64,000 nucleotides of DNA from contig CANFOS010000002.1 in assembly GCA_947448735.1 (NCBI GenBank), positions 186,001 through 250,000 on the forward strand, written 5' to 3'. Under the pieces are notes generated by a model, which was not told the origin of the DNA, searched no databases, and worked only from the letters and a program-made list of their open reading frames with translations. This document shows, in pieces, positions 43,235 to 51,143 of this stretch. A program made the translations under genes and the position numbers. Position 1 is the first letter of the stretch. Each line of letters starts with the position of its first letter. This stretch comes from Comamonadaceae bacterium (GTDB taxonomy: Bacteria; Pseudomonadota; Gammaproteobacteria; Burkholderiales; Burkholderiaceae_C).

Positions 43235-43957
43235 ATGACGAGTGCAAAGAAAACAGTCAAAGCGCTTGCCAAGCCCGCAACGGCGACCAAGTTCACCAAA
43301 GCCAGCGACAAAATTCGCGTGGCGATTGAAACCGCCATCAAAAACGGTGCCTTGCTGCCGGGCGACCCGATTGACGAGGCTCAACTGGCCAGCCAATACA
43401 AGGTGTCTCGCACGCCGATACGCGAGGCGCTGATCCTGCTGCAAGCCCAAGGTCTGCTGACCAGCCTGCCGCGCGGTGGCATGGTGGTGGCCAAAATGGA
43501 TTTGCAGCAACTGCTGCAACTGTGGGAACTGCTGGCCGAGTTGGAAGGCGTGGCCGTGCGTCTGGCCTGCCAGCGCATGACGCCTGATGAGCGCGAGGCC
43601 ATCGCCAGCCACCACGCCAACAGCCGAGCGGTGGCCGAAGCCGACGACATGGCCGGCTGGCAGCACAGCAACCTGCAATTTCATGAACTGATTTACCGCG
43701 CCAGCCGCAACCCCTATCTGCGCCAGGAGGTGCTGCGCATGCGCGCCCGCACCGGCTATTACCGCCGCCACGCCTTCGGCGCGCTGGGGCAGGTCAAGGC
43801 ATCATTCGAGCAGCACCGCCACATCGTCGAGGCTTTCAACAAAAGTGATGGCGAAGCCGCCGCCCAGGCCATGCTGGCCCATATGCGACCGGCCAGCGAT
43901 GCGAAGGGCTTGACGGACTTTATTGTGAATTTGCCGAAGGAGGTGCTGGCGCGGTGA
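43235..43957 (+). CDS. GntR family transcriptional regulator (FadR/FCD subfamily)
   Basis: 240 residues. The winged helix-turn-helix begins around residue 30 (DKIRVAIETAIKNGALLPGDPIDEAQLASQY, then VSRTPIREALILLQAQGLL). The C-terminal helical FCD domain carries LWELLAELEGVAVRLA, FHELIYRASRN and the His-bearing EQHRHIVEAF and AMLAHM segments that bind metal and ligand. A Lys/Ala-rich N-terminal extension precedes the HTH. It runs divergently from the twelve-gene operon, which it probably represses until an organic-acid effector appears. Confidence 0.92.
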   Translation: MTSAKKTVKALAKPATATKFTKASDKIRVAIETAIKNGALLPGDPIDEAQLASQYKVSRTPIREALILLQAQGLLTSLPRGGMVVAKMDLQQLLQLWELLAELEGVAVRLACQRMTPDEREAIASHHANSRAVAEADDMAGWQHSNLQFHELIYRASRNPYLRQEVLRMRARTGYYRRHAFGALGQVKASFEQHRHIVEAFNKSDGEAAAQAMLAHMRPASDAKGLTDFIVNLPKEVLAR

Positions 43958-43967
43958 GCGTTTGAAC

Positions 43968-44021
43968 GATATGATTTTGATAGCTGTTAACCCAGATATC
44001 TCTTGGCCTGGAGGCTTATTT
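43968..44021 (+). repeat. Dispersed short repeat (intergenic copy)
   Basis: GATAGCTGTTAACCCAG followed by a GGCCTGGAGGC block. The order and spacing match the copies at 5502, 7212, 14139 and 16578. It sits after the gntR stop and upstream of the HiPIP gene. Confidence 0.4.
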
Positions 44022-44163
44022 ACCAGGTAAAGCGCTCCGAAGTTCCAGAATGACTGTGATTGCCCGCCAAAATGGCTTAAAACCGACAAAACAGCGCTAC
44101 TAATCGTTTGGAAAATAGACGCTCCGGTATTTATGTGGCAACATTCTCCCCCTAGTCATTCTT

Positions 44164-44181
44164 CCCCCCCCCCTTTTTTTT
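44164..44181 (+). repeat. C10-T8 homopolymer tract upstream of HiPIP gene
   Basis: Ten C at 44164-44173 followed directly by eight T at 44174-44181, ending 14 bases before the HiPIP ATG. Tracts like this slip during replication and can shift promoter or leader spacing; they are also error-prone in sequencing. Confidence 0.85.
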
Positions 44182-44195
44182 AAAACGAGATTCCA

Positions 44196-44513
44196 ATGAA
44201 CAACACCACACGTCGCGTATTTTTCATGCAAGTTGCCGCAGGTACTTCGGTGCTGGCAGCCACCCAGGCCATGGCTCAGGCGCCTGCCATGGTCGACGCA
44301 AAAGACCCTACCGCTGCTGCCCTGGGTTATGTTGCCGACACCACCAAGGCGGATACGAAGAAATACGCCAAGCACACCAATGAACAAATGTGCGGCAACT
44401 GCCAGTTGTACGCTGGCAAGCCAAAAGAAGCGGCTGGCGCATGCCCCTTGTTTGCTGGCAAACAGGTTGCCGCCAAGGGCTGGTGCAACTCTTACGTGAA
44501 AAAGGCAGGCTGA
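44196..44513 (+). CDS. hip: High-potential iron-sulfur protein (HiPIP)
   Basis: 105 residues. The N-terminus (NNTTRRVFFMQVAAGTSVLAATQAMAQA) resembles a twin-arginine signal, as expected for a periplasmic protein that folds around a 4Fe-4S cluster. The four cluster Cys are in MCGNCQLY, GACPLFAG and GWCNSYV, with the Gly-Trp-Cys typical of the family. In Rhodoferax, Rubrivivax and many purple bacteria HiPIP reduces the photo-oxidised reaction centre. Its place directly before bchG-bchP supports that role. A C10-T8 tract lies just upstream. Confidence 0.95.
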   Translation: MNNTTRRVFFMQVAAGTSVLAATQAMAQAPAMVDAKDPTAAALGYVADTTKADTKKYAKHTNEQMCGNCQLYAGKPKEAAGACPLFAGKQVAAKGWCNSYVKKAG

Positions 44514-44514
44514 T

Positions 44515-44808
44515 TTAGCGGTTTTGAGCACGCTGCCTTAGCCGCCAGGCGATGTCAGCAGTGTGCGCAACTCCCGCTCCGGTCAGCAGTGCAGCAATCA
44601 GGTACCAGCTGTTACCCAGCATGGTGCAGCGCAGCGCCAGCATCAGGCACATGCCTGATGCAACATTGAGCAAATAATCACGCGGCGCCAAGCCGCGTTT
44701 TGTTTTGTGGTGGTAGATCACCAATGCGGCGACTTCGAGCAACGTGACAGCAATGATGGTGTCGATCAGCCCGCCGCCCACGACCCAAGGTTCTAGCCAT
44801 GCCACCAT
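44515..44808 (-). CDS. Small membrane protein downstream of bchP, unknown function
   Basis: 97 residues with three hydrophobic segments (WVVGGGLIDTIIAVTLLEVAALVIY, LLNVASGMCLMLALRC, YLIAALLTGAGVAHTADIAWRL) and a basic C-terminus. I recognise no named family. It begins eight bases after the bchP stop on the same strand, so it is probably the last gene of the bchG-bchP transcription unit. A role in pigment assembly or membrane organisation is only guilt by association. Confidence 0.75.
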   Translation of the reverse strand: MVAWLEPWVVGGGLIDTIIAVTLLEVAALVIYHHKTKRGLAPRDYLLNVASGMCLMLALRCTMLGNSWYLIAALLTGAGVAHTADIAWRLRQRAQNR

Positions 44809-44816
44809 CAGGGCCG

Positions 44817-46055
44817 TCAGACCTTGGCCAAACCAAGTAAATGCCCCATGTCCTTGATGAAAATGCGCACATGGGCCATTGGTTTTTTGCGCACCAGTTT
44901 TTTGTTCATGTAGGACTCAAAAGTCAGTTGCTGGACATCGCGGTCTTCGCAGATCTTGACGAAGCGCTCGCGGCGTTTTTCGCTGCCGTACCAGAACCAC
45001 TGCATGATGCCCAGAACGCCAAACACCAGGCCGTGCTCTTTCATGAAGCGTTTACGCGCCAGCTTCAAGACGCTCACATCACCGGTCTCGAGCAGCTCAT
45101 CCACCGACTGCGCTGCCAGTTGGCCGCCGTACATGCCGTAGTAAATGCCTTCGCCCGATGCCGGTGCGACCACACCTGCGGCATCGCCTGCAAGCACCAC
45201 ATCACGGCCGTTGTCCCAGCGCTTGAGGGGCTTCATGGGCAGTGGCGCGCCTTCACGACGCAAGACCTCGGCGTTTTCCAAACCAGAAATCTGGCGCAGC
45301 TGACCGACTGCTCCGCGCAATGAAAAGCCTTTGTCAGCGCTGCCTGTGCCAATGCTCAGTGTGTCGCCGTGCGGGAACACCCAGCCGTAGAAATCAGGCG
45401 ACAGCTTGCCCTGGTAATAAACATCGCAACGCGAATCGCTGTAACCGGCCGGTTTGAGCTCGGGGGCGCGCACGATCTCGTGGTACGCAAAAACGCATTT
45501 GGGGTGGCTTGCACCTGGCACGGTTTGGCGGGCGACTTCAGACCGCGCGCCGTCTGCGCCGATGATGCTTCGGGCACGCACACGGGCCGCATAAACACGC
45601 GCCTTGGCACCAGATTTCTGCGCATGCTCACGGGCTTCAAAATGCACCACCGCCATACCGTCAGGGTCGCGTTCAATGCGTTCGAACGTGCCAATGCGGC
45701 GCACCGCACCACTGTCGGCAGCGCGCTCGCGCAGCCATTCGTCAAACTCTTCCCGGTTGACCATGCCGACAAAGCCGTTGTCGATGGGGATGTCCACCTT
45801 GTTGTCGCTAGGCGAAACCATGCGTGCCGAGGTGGCGCGGGCCACCAGCAGCTTGTCCGGGATGGCAAAGTCTTTGATCAGGCGCGGCGGAATCGCACCG
45901 CCGCAGGGCTTGACGCGACCTGCACGGTCCAGCAGCAACACGGACCGCCCACGCTGCGCTAACTCATGCGCCGCAGTTGCACCTGCGGGGCCGCCACCGA
46001 CCACCACCACATCAAATGTTTCGCCAAAAGTGTTGTTGGGAGCCATGTTGTTCAC
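44817..46055 (-). CDS. bchP: Geranylgeranyl reductase
   Basis: 412 residues. BchP reduces the geranylgeranyl tail of bacteriochlorophyll a to phytyl in three steps. FAD-binding DVVVVGGGPAGATAAHELAQRG opens the protein, and the family blocks KPCGGAIPPRLIKDFAI, CDVYYQGKLSPDFYGWVFPHGD, SIGTGSADKGFSLR and VLAGDAAGVVAPASGEGIYYGM follow. The start could be the first or fourth residue Met. It lies 19 bases after bchG on the same strand, so the two last steps of pigment synthesis are co-expressed. Confidence 0.96.
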   Translation of the reverse strand: MNNMAPNNTFGETFDVVVVGGGPAGATAAHELAQRGRSVLLLDRAGRVKPCGGAIPPRLIKDFAIPDKLLVARATSARMVSPSDNKVDIPIDNGFVGMVNREEFDEWLRERAADSGAVRRIGTFERIERDPDGMAVVHFEAREHAQKSGAKARVYAARVRARSIIGADGARSEVARQTVPGASHPKCVFAYHEIVRAPELKPAGYSDSRCDVYYQGKLSPDFYGWVFPHGDTLSIGTGSADKGFSLRGAVGQLRQISGLENAEVLRREGAPLPMKPLKRWDNGRDVVLAGDAAGVVAPASGEGIYYGMYGGQLAAQSVDELLETGDVSVLKLARKRFMKEHGLVFGVLGIMQWFWYGSEKRRERFVKICEDRDVQQLTFESYMNKKLVRKKPMAHVRIFIKDMGHLLGLAKV

Positions 46056-46074
46056 CTTTTAAAAATCAAATCAA

Positions 46075-46974
46075 TCACACGCCAGCTTCGATCAAGCCGC
46101 GCAGCGCAAAGGCGCTGACCATCATGCCGGCCACGAACAGTGGCACGCCAAAGCCGCTGTACCACAGGGCGCGCTCTGTCACACTGGCCAAAAACCGACG
46201 CATCATGATCAGTTGTGCCGCCATCAACCCCGCGATCGAGGCAGCGTGCACCGGCTTGCCCCAGCTCAGCAGCAAGCCCACGACCACCAATTGCGACGCG
46301 ATCATCACGCCGCAGGCCACGCGAGCCGCGTTTTGTACGCCCAACTGGACTGGCAAAGACCGCACGCCCATTTGCCGGTCACCTTCAACCGCCTTGAAGT
46401 CGTTCAGCGTCATGATGCCGTGGGTGCCAATGCTGTACAACAGCGCCAACACCAGCGAGCGGCTGTCGGGCATCACGCCCCCTGCCATCACCGCAGCGCC
46501 GGTTGCCCAGGCAATGCCTTCATAACTGAAGCCGCAGGCCGCGTTGCCCCACCAGCCGTTTTCTTTCAGGCGAATCGGTGGGGCGCTGTAGGCCCAGGCC
46601 AGCAGCAAGCCCGCCACTGCTGCACAAAAGCCCCAAAAACCGAGCACCGTGGCTACCAGCATCGAAATCAGCGTCCACAGCACGGCGATATAAAACCCCC
46701 ATTGGCCGGGCATACGTCCTGAAGGAATCGGCCGCATCGGCTCATTGATGGCATCGACGTGACGGTCATACCAGTCATTGACGGCCTGGCTGGTGGCGCA
46801 CACAAAGGGTCCTGCCAGGGCCACACCCACCACCGCCAGCAACCATTTGCCCTGCATGGCCACGCCGGAAGCCACTACGCCGCAAGCAAACGCCCACATC
46901 GGCGGGAACCAGGTGATGGGTTTGAACAGCTCTGTGACTGTTGAAAAGGACGGGCGCGGGGCCAAAGTCAGCAT
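46075..46974 (-). CDS. bchG: Bacteriochlorophyll synthase (prenyltransferase)
   Basis: 299 residues, UbiA superfamily with about eight membrane helices. BchG attaches geranylgeranyl diphosphate to bacteriochlorophyllide a. The first Asp-rich motif is NDWYDRHVDAINEPMRPIPSG and the second MTLNDFKAVEGDRQMGVRSLP. There is no ribosome-binding site before the ATG at 46974. A promoter predicted from TTGACA (47009-47004, minus strand) would start transcription at about the ATG, so translation may be leaderless. Confidence 0.96.
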   Translation of the reverse strand: MLTLAPRPSFSTVTELFKPITWFPPMWAFACGVVASGVAMQGKWLLAVVGVALAGPFVCATSQAVNDWYDRHVDAINEPMRPIPSGRMPGQWGFYIAVLWTLISMLVATVLGFWGFCAAVAGLLLAWAYSAPPIRLKENGWWGNAACGFSYEGIAWATGAAVMAGGVMPDSRSLVLALLYSIGTHGIMTLNDFKAVEGDRQMGVRSLPVQLGVQNAARVACGVMIASQLVVVGLLLSWGKPVHAASIAGLMAAQLIMMRRFLASVTERALWYSGFGVPLFVAGMMVSAFALRGLIEAGV

Positions 46975-46989
46975 GAATGTATTATTTAA

Positions 46990-47021
46990 TTGACATTTGC
47001 TTGTGTCAACTTATATTTACA
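46990..47021. promoter_or_regulatory. PpsR-type operator overlapping divergent bchG and ppsR1 promoters
   Basis: A perfect TGT-N12-ACA (47004-47021) lies within TTGACA (46990-46995) and TATATT (47012-47017), a rightward promoter with 16-base spacing. TTGACATTTGCTTGTGTCAA (46990-47009) is also an inverted repeat. Read on the minus strand, TTGACA at 47009-47004 can serve bchG. AATATAAGTTGACAC (47017-47003, minus strand) recurs upstream of bchF. Confidence 0.7.
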
Positions 47022-47149
47022 CTTACACTCAACTGATGCAAAACAGTCACAGAATCTGTTGACGCGTCATGTGAAGCAACCCCAACGCTTGGCATGACAG
47101 GCTGCCGTCCATCTTGATGGGTGGCCAAACTTAGGGTGAAGGTGAAGTC

Positions 47150-48571
47150 ATGACCGAAGCAATGAACGCGATCCGTTCGAATGAAGCGAGCGCAGCATCC
47201 ACCTTTTCAGAGTCATTGTCTGAGTGGGCGCCCGAACTCGCCCGAACCATGGTGTCCTTGGGCGGCGATATCGCCCTGGTGATTGACGAGGCAGGCGTGG
47301 TGCAGCGTGTGGACCAGCGTGCATCAACACCACTGGCCAGCGATGCACACACCTGGGTCGGTCATCGGTGGGCAGATACCGTGACGAGCGAATGCAAAGC
47401 CAAAGTCGAGCGGCTGATGGCTGAAGCCTCACCGACCTGCGCCACCCGAAAACGCGAAGTCAATCACCCCGCTGGTGACGGTGCCATCGTGCCCGTGGCC
47501 TACACCGCGATGCGGCTGGGTGCGCGTGGGCCGATTCTGGCCGTGGGGCGTGACTTGGGCATCAGCGCGGCTTTGCAGCAAAAATTCATAGGCGCGCAGC
47601 GCGAAATGGAACGAAATTACGCCCAGGCACGGCAGGCCGAGGCGCGCTACCGGCTGCTGTTTCAGGTGGCAACCGATGCGGTGATTGTGGTGGATGGCAG
47701 CACGCTCAATATCATTGAAGCCAACCAAAGCACGACGGAATTGTTTGACTTGTCGTTGGCCCAGGTGGTTGGGCAAAACGCTGCGTTTGGCTTTGAGCGA
47801 CATTCGCGCGACATCGTCACCGCTGCGCTGAACAGCGCCCTGGCAACCGGGCAGTCGACCGAAACGCGGGCCCAGCTTGTGGGCCGTGTCACCAGTACCA
47901 GCGTCACAGCCACACCCTTCAGGGTCGTAGACTCCCAGCAATTGCTGGTCAGAATCAGAACCACCGAACAGTTGGGCTCGTCGGGCAACTTGGGCGCCAC
48001 ACTGGCGCGGCTGGTCGACAGCGCCAGCGACGGCGTTGCGGTGACCGATGTTGACGGAGGCGTGCTAGTGGCCAACCCGGCGTTTTTAAAGCTGGTGCAA
48101 GCCAGCACCGAGGCATCGGTACGCGGCCGGCCCCTGTCAGACTGGCTCAGTTTGCCGAACGAGCCCTTTGCCGAACTGTTGGCGCGGGTCAGCCGCGAAG
48201 GCATGACCGGCTATTTACCTTCAAACGTGCTGCCACGTGATGCGATAGTCAGGCCTGTTGAAGTCGCGGCCACCTTGCTCAGTGAGATTGACCCGCCATG
48301 CATTGGCTTTAGCATTCGCCTCACGCCAGCGCCAGGCGGCGAGATTTCTGTGACGGTCGAGCCGATGCAGGCGGCGGTCAAGGTGTTGTGCGACCAGGTC
48401 GGCAGTGCCGCACTGCCGGAACTGATGCGGCGCGCCTCGGAGGTTTTGCAGCGCAATTTCATCCGCATGGCGATGGAGCGGGCTGGCGCAGACCTGAACA
48501 AGGCCGCCACCATGCTGGGCATCAACCGGCAGCAACTGGACATGCTCAATCAGGACCTGAGCGGCGCCTGA
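47150..48571 (+). CDS. ppsR: PpsR/CrtJ-like regulator, divergent copy (ppsR1)
   Basis: 473 residues with the PpsR plan: N-terminal PAS-like domain (SLGGDIALVIDEAGVVQRV), a Q-linker helix (GAQREMERNYAQARQAEARYRLLFQVATDAV), two PAS domains and a C-terminal Fis-type helix-turn-helix. The last helix reads INRQQLDMLNQDLSGA, whereas functional PpsR proteins have SRQSLYVKLRRFG, and the Cys next to the HTH is Phe here. DNA binding may be weak or lost. GGTGAAGG precedes the ATG. It runs divergently from bchG and convergently with ppsR2. Confidence 0.85.
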   Translation: MTEAMNAIRSNEASAASTFSESLSEWAPELARTMVSLGGDIALVIDEAGVVQRVDQRASTPLASDAHTWVGHRWADTVTSECKAKVERLMAEASPTCATRKREVNHPAGDGAIVPVAYTAMRLGARGPILAVGRDLGISAALQQKFIGAQREMERNYAQARQAEARYRLLFQVATDAVIVVDGSTLNIIEANQSTTELFDLSLAQVVGQNAAFGFERHSRDIVTAALNSALATGQSTETRAQLVGRVTSTSVTATPFRVVDSQQLLVRIRTTEQLGSSGNLGATLARLVDSASDGVAVTDVDGGVLVANPAFLKLVQASTEASVRGRPLSDWLSLPNEPFAELLARVSREGMTGYLPSNVLPRDAIVRPVEVAATLLSEIDPPCIGFSIRLTPAPGGEISVTVEPMQAAVKVLCDQVGSAALPELMRRASEVLQRNFIRMAMERAGADLNKAATMLGINRQQLDMLNQDLSGA

Positions 48572-48633
48572 AGCGTCTGAAACGTCGAAATTGGTTGGCT
48601 TTTTGGCCTGGAGCCCAATAAAAATATGGGTCG

Positions 48634-48656
48634 CTTGCTACTGAATTACTAGCAAG
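48634..48656. terminator. Possible terminator hairpin between convergent ppsR genes
   Basis: CTTGCTA (48634-48640) pairs with TAGCAAG (48650-48656), 9-base loop. On the minus strand it is followed, about eight bases on, by ATATTTTTATT, as for ppsR2 termination. The stem is only seven pairs. The segment 48590-48656 also resembles the dispersed repeat in reverse, so the hairpin may be a repeat by-product. Confidence 0.35.
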
Positions 48657-48676
48657 TAACTTGTTATGGAGCCCCG

Positions 48677-50125
48677 TCAGTTTTCAGGCAACGCATCGTT
48701 CACGCCAAAACGCTTGAGCTTGACGTACAAACTTTGCCGCGACAAACCCAGCATTTCGGCAGCGGCCGCGCGGTTGTCACCCGTTAATTCCAGCGCAGCC
48801 TGTATGCACAGGTCTTCAATCAGATCCGTGGTTTCACGCACGATGTCGCGCAACGGAACGCGGCCCACCAGCTCGGTCATCTGGCTGGCTGTGCGCGGCA
48901 GGTCCTTGCTGGTCATGGGTTCGTTCGTCAAGCGTCTGCCGATGTCTCGAATCGTGAAACCCAGGCATGGTTGGTCGCCAGTCGTCACGCTGACCGCTGA
49001 AATTTCGACATCCGCTGTCGAGCCGTACTCGCCTTGCAGTGTGGTGGCAAACAAGCGAACAGTGCCGCGCTGGCGCAGGTTGGAGATCAGCACGTTCATG
49101 TCGACGCCACTGCGGCCCAGCCACTTTTGCAAGGGCTCGCCGCGCACCAGCGCTTCGCTGGCCAGTTGTGTCAGTTCCAGAAAAGCCCGGTTGACCGTCA
49201 ACACCCGCCCGTCCAGATCGGTCACAGCAAAGGCATCTGGGCTGTGGTCAACCACGCGCAGCAGCAATTGCGCCATGCTGCTTTCAGACGAAGCCTGGGT
49301 CGGTTTTAAAGGGGTGACCCGGATCAGAAAATGGGTGGAGTTTTCTTGCCGGAACAGCGACCCCGACAGGGTGTAAACATCGGAGGAGCCTGCAAAACAC
49401 ACGGTGATCGGGTCGGCCCGCCCGCGCAGGCGCAATGCGGCAAACATTTGCAATACCGCTGGCACGCTTAAGCTGTCCAGGCTTTGATTCAGCATCCACG
49501 TGGAGGCCCGCGCTTTGTCGCCCAGCAATGTGTAGGCGGCCGGGTTGGCCTCTTCGAGCTTTTCAGACGTGGCGTCTAATATCAGCACTGCCTCGGCGGC
49601 GACCTGGAACAGCAGTCGGTAGCGCGTCTCCACATGGCGCAAGCGCCAGTAATCGCGCTCCATCGACAGCTGCGCACTGACCAGGCGTTGCTGCAGCGCC
49701 ACCTGTGCACGCAAGTCGCGGCCAAAGGCGACCGAGCGGTGCGGCCCTGCATCGCGGCTCAGCGGGACGATGGTGTACAAAAGTGCCAGGTCGGCGCTGT
49801 CGGCCGATGGGTGGTTGATATGCCGCCACTTGGCACTGCCGTTGCTGAAGACCTCGCTGAGCATTTCCTCAACCTTGGTCCGACTTTCTACGGTAACGGT
49901 TTCAAGCCAAGGTTTGCCCAGCCAGTCATGATGGCCGTATTGCAGCTCGTTGTTGCTAAAAGCCACATCCTGAATCACCCCATGCTCATCCAAAATGAGG
50001 GCGACGTCAGCAGCAGCAGAAATCAAAGAGGCGGTAGTTTGCGCGTCTAGACCTGCTAGAAACATCTCGGGGCTGTCAAATTGCCCGATGGCGATTTCTT
50101 TTGTTGTCTGTTGCGGTAACTTCAC
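48677..50125 (-). CDS. ppsR: PpsR/CrtJ transcriptional repressor of photosynthesis genes (ppsR2)
   Basis: 482 residues starting at a GTG (50125); the ATG two bases upstream is followed by a stop. PAS domains are arranged as in CrtJ/PpsR, with the Q-linker (SAQLSMERDYWRLRHVETRYRLLFQVAAEAV). The C-terminal HTH is canonical: NRAAAAEMLGLSRQSLYVKLKRFG, and the redox Cys is present just before it (EDLCIQAALE). This copy is the one likely to bind TGT-N12-ACA sites and repress bch and puh genes in oxygen. It follows ppaA by 61 bases on the same strand. Confidence 0.93.
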   Translation of the reverse strand: MKLPQQTTKEIAIGQFDSPEMFLAGLDAQTTASLISAAADVALILDEHGVIQDVAFSNNELQYGHHDWLGKPWLETVTVESRTKVEEMLSEVFSNGSAKWRHINHPSADSADLALLYTIVPLSRDAGPHRSVAFGRDLRAQVALQQRLVSAQLSMERDYWRLRHVETRYRLLFQVAAEAVLILDATSEKLEEANPAAYTLLGDKARASTWMLNQSLDSLSVPAVLQMFAALRLRGRADPITVCFAGSSDVYTLSGSLFRQENSTHFLIRVTPLKPTQASSESSMAQLLLRVVDHSPDAFAVTDLDGRVLTVNRAFLELTQLASEALVRGEPLQKWLGRSGVDMNVLISNLRQRGTVRLFATTLQGEYGSTADVEISAVSVTTGDQPCLGFTIRDIGRRLTNEPMTSKDLPRTASQMTELVGRVPLRDIVRETTDLIEDLCIQAALELTGDNRAAAAEMLGLSRQSLYVKLKRFGVNDALPEN

Positions 50126-50186
50126 ATGTGCCTGGAGATACGGTTAACTGCGGTGGGATTGGGCAGAGTGCCAAAAGAGCAACGCC

Positions 50187-51143
50187 CTAAGAAACCAAGT
50201 GATTGCCCACGCCAGCGCCTTGTTCTCGCGCAGCAGCCACCAAACTTGCGGCCAAGCCTGGTGCTTGCGCGCCGTCGGTTGACGCTGCATCTGCATTCAC
50301 ATAGGCAACGTACTCTGGATTGACCAGAAAAAGTGGACCGCCCACTATAACGCAGATCGATTTATTCAAGGCTGCTGCTCGCACGCTTTTGATGCAGGCG
50401 GCCAGGTCATCGAGCTGCTCCACATTGCCCAGCGAAAAGCCGACCACGTCAAACCATTCACGTTGGACCATCACCACCGGGTCAGCGCCGGCCTCCCATG
50501 GGCCGCCGCCTACGTCCCAACCTGCGCGCCTGAAGAACTCGGCCACCATCACCAGGCCAAAGGTGTGCTGCTCACCCGGCCCAGGCAAAAGCAACACGCG
50601 GTTTCCGCTGGTTTCGACCTGAGACTGGCCAAAGGCAGGACTGAGTTCCCTGAGCACCTGCTGCAAGCGCCCCAATCCGACGGTGACCTGTGTGAAATCG
50701 CAAAGATCGTCCTCCCACAACTCACCCAGGTAGCGAGCGACCGGCGCAAGCAAATCGGTATAAATGGTTTCGACAGAAATTCCGCTGGTACGCATGGCCT
50801 CAATGCAGGCCTGGGCCAGGTTTTCGTCCGGCTCGAGCACCAGCTGCGCAAAAGCCTTGACCTCATCTTGACCGACATGTGGTGTGCTGGCGGGTGATGC
50901 CGCGGACAGACAATCGCCTGCGGTCGGGTGCGCCAGCATGAGTCGCGGGATGATCTCATCTTCAATCGCCCGGGAAATCAAGGCCAGCCGTAATTCAACA
51001 GCCTCCCGGTTGGCGTCTGTGGCCAAACGCGCAGTGGCTTGGCTGTCTTGGGCATAACCGGAGCCATCGCGCAGCTCGTCTCCGTCTTGAGAGTGCTTTG
51101 CATCTGCAGTTCGGGCGGAGTTCATTTTGGTCTGTAAATTCAT
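50187..51143 (-). CDS. ppaA: B12-binding photosynthesis regulator PpaA/AerR
   Basis: 318 residues. The protein is the PpaA/AerR antirepressor that binds cobalamin and acts on PpsR/CrtJ. A helical region (about 90-165) is followed by the cobalamin domain with LLPGPGEQHTFGLVMV, containing an ExHxxG-type motif whose His would bind cobalt, then GGGPWEAGADP, GFSLGNVEQLDDL and VIVGGPLFLVNPE. GAGG precedes the ATG at 51143. It is transcribed divergently from bchF and just ahead of ppsR2, the usual arrangement for this pair. Confidence 0.92.
   Translation of the reverse strand: MNLQTKMNSARTADAKHSQDGDELRDGSGYAQDSQATARLATDANREAVELRLALISRAIEDEIIPRLMLAHPTAGDCLSAASPASTPHVGQDEVKAFAQLVLEPDENLAQACIEAMRTSGISVETIYTDLLAPVARYLGELWEDDLCDFTQVTVGLGRLQQVLRELSPAFGQSQVETSGNRVLLLPGPGEQHTFGLVMVAEFFRRAGWDVGGGPWEAGADPVVMVQREWFDVVGFSLGNVEQLDDLAACIKSVRAAALNKSICVIVGGPLFLVNPEYVAYVNADAASTDGAQAPGLAASLVAAAREQGAGVGNHLVS

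Noticed and set aside
44150..44190. Rho-independent terminator before the HiPIP gene
   Set aside because: There is a T-run but no inverted repeat ahead of it; the C-run cannot form a hairpin.
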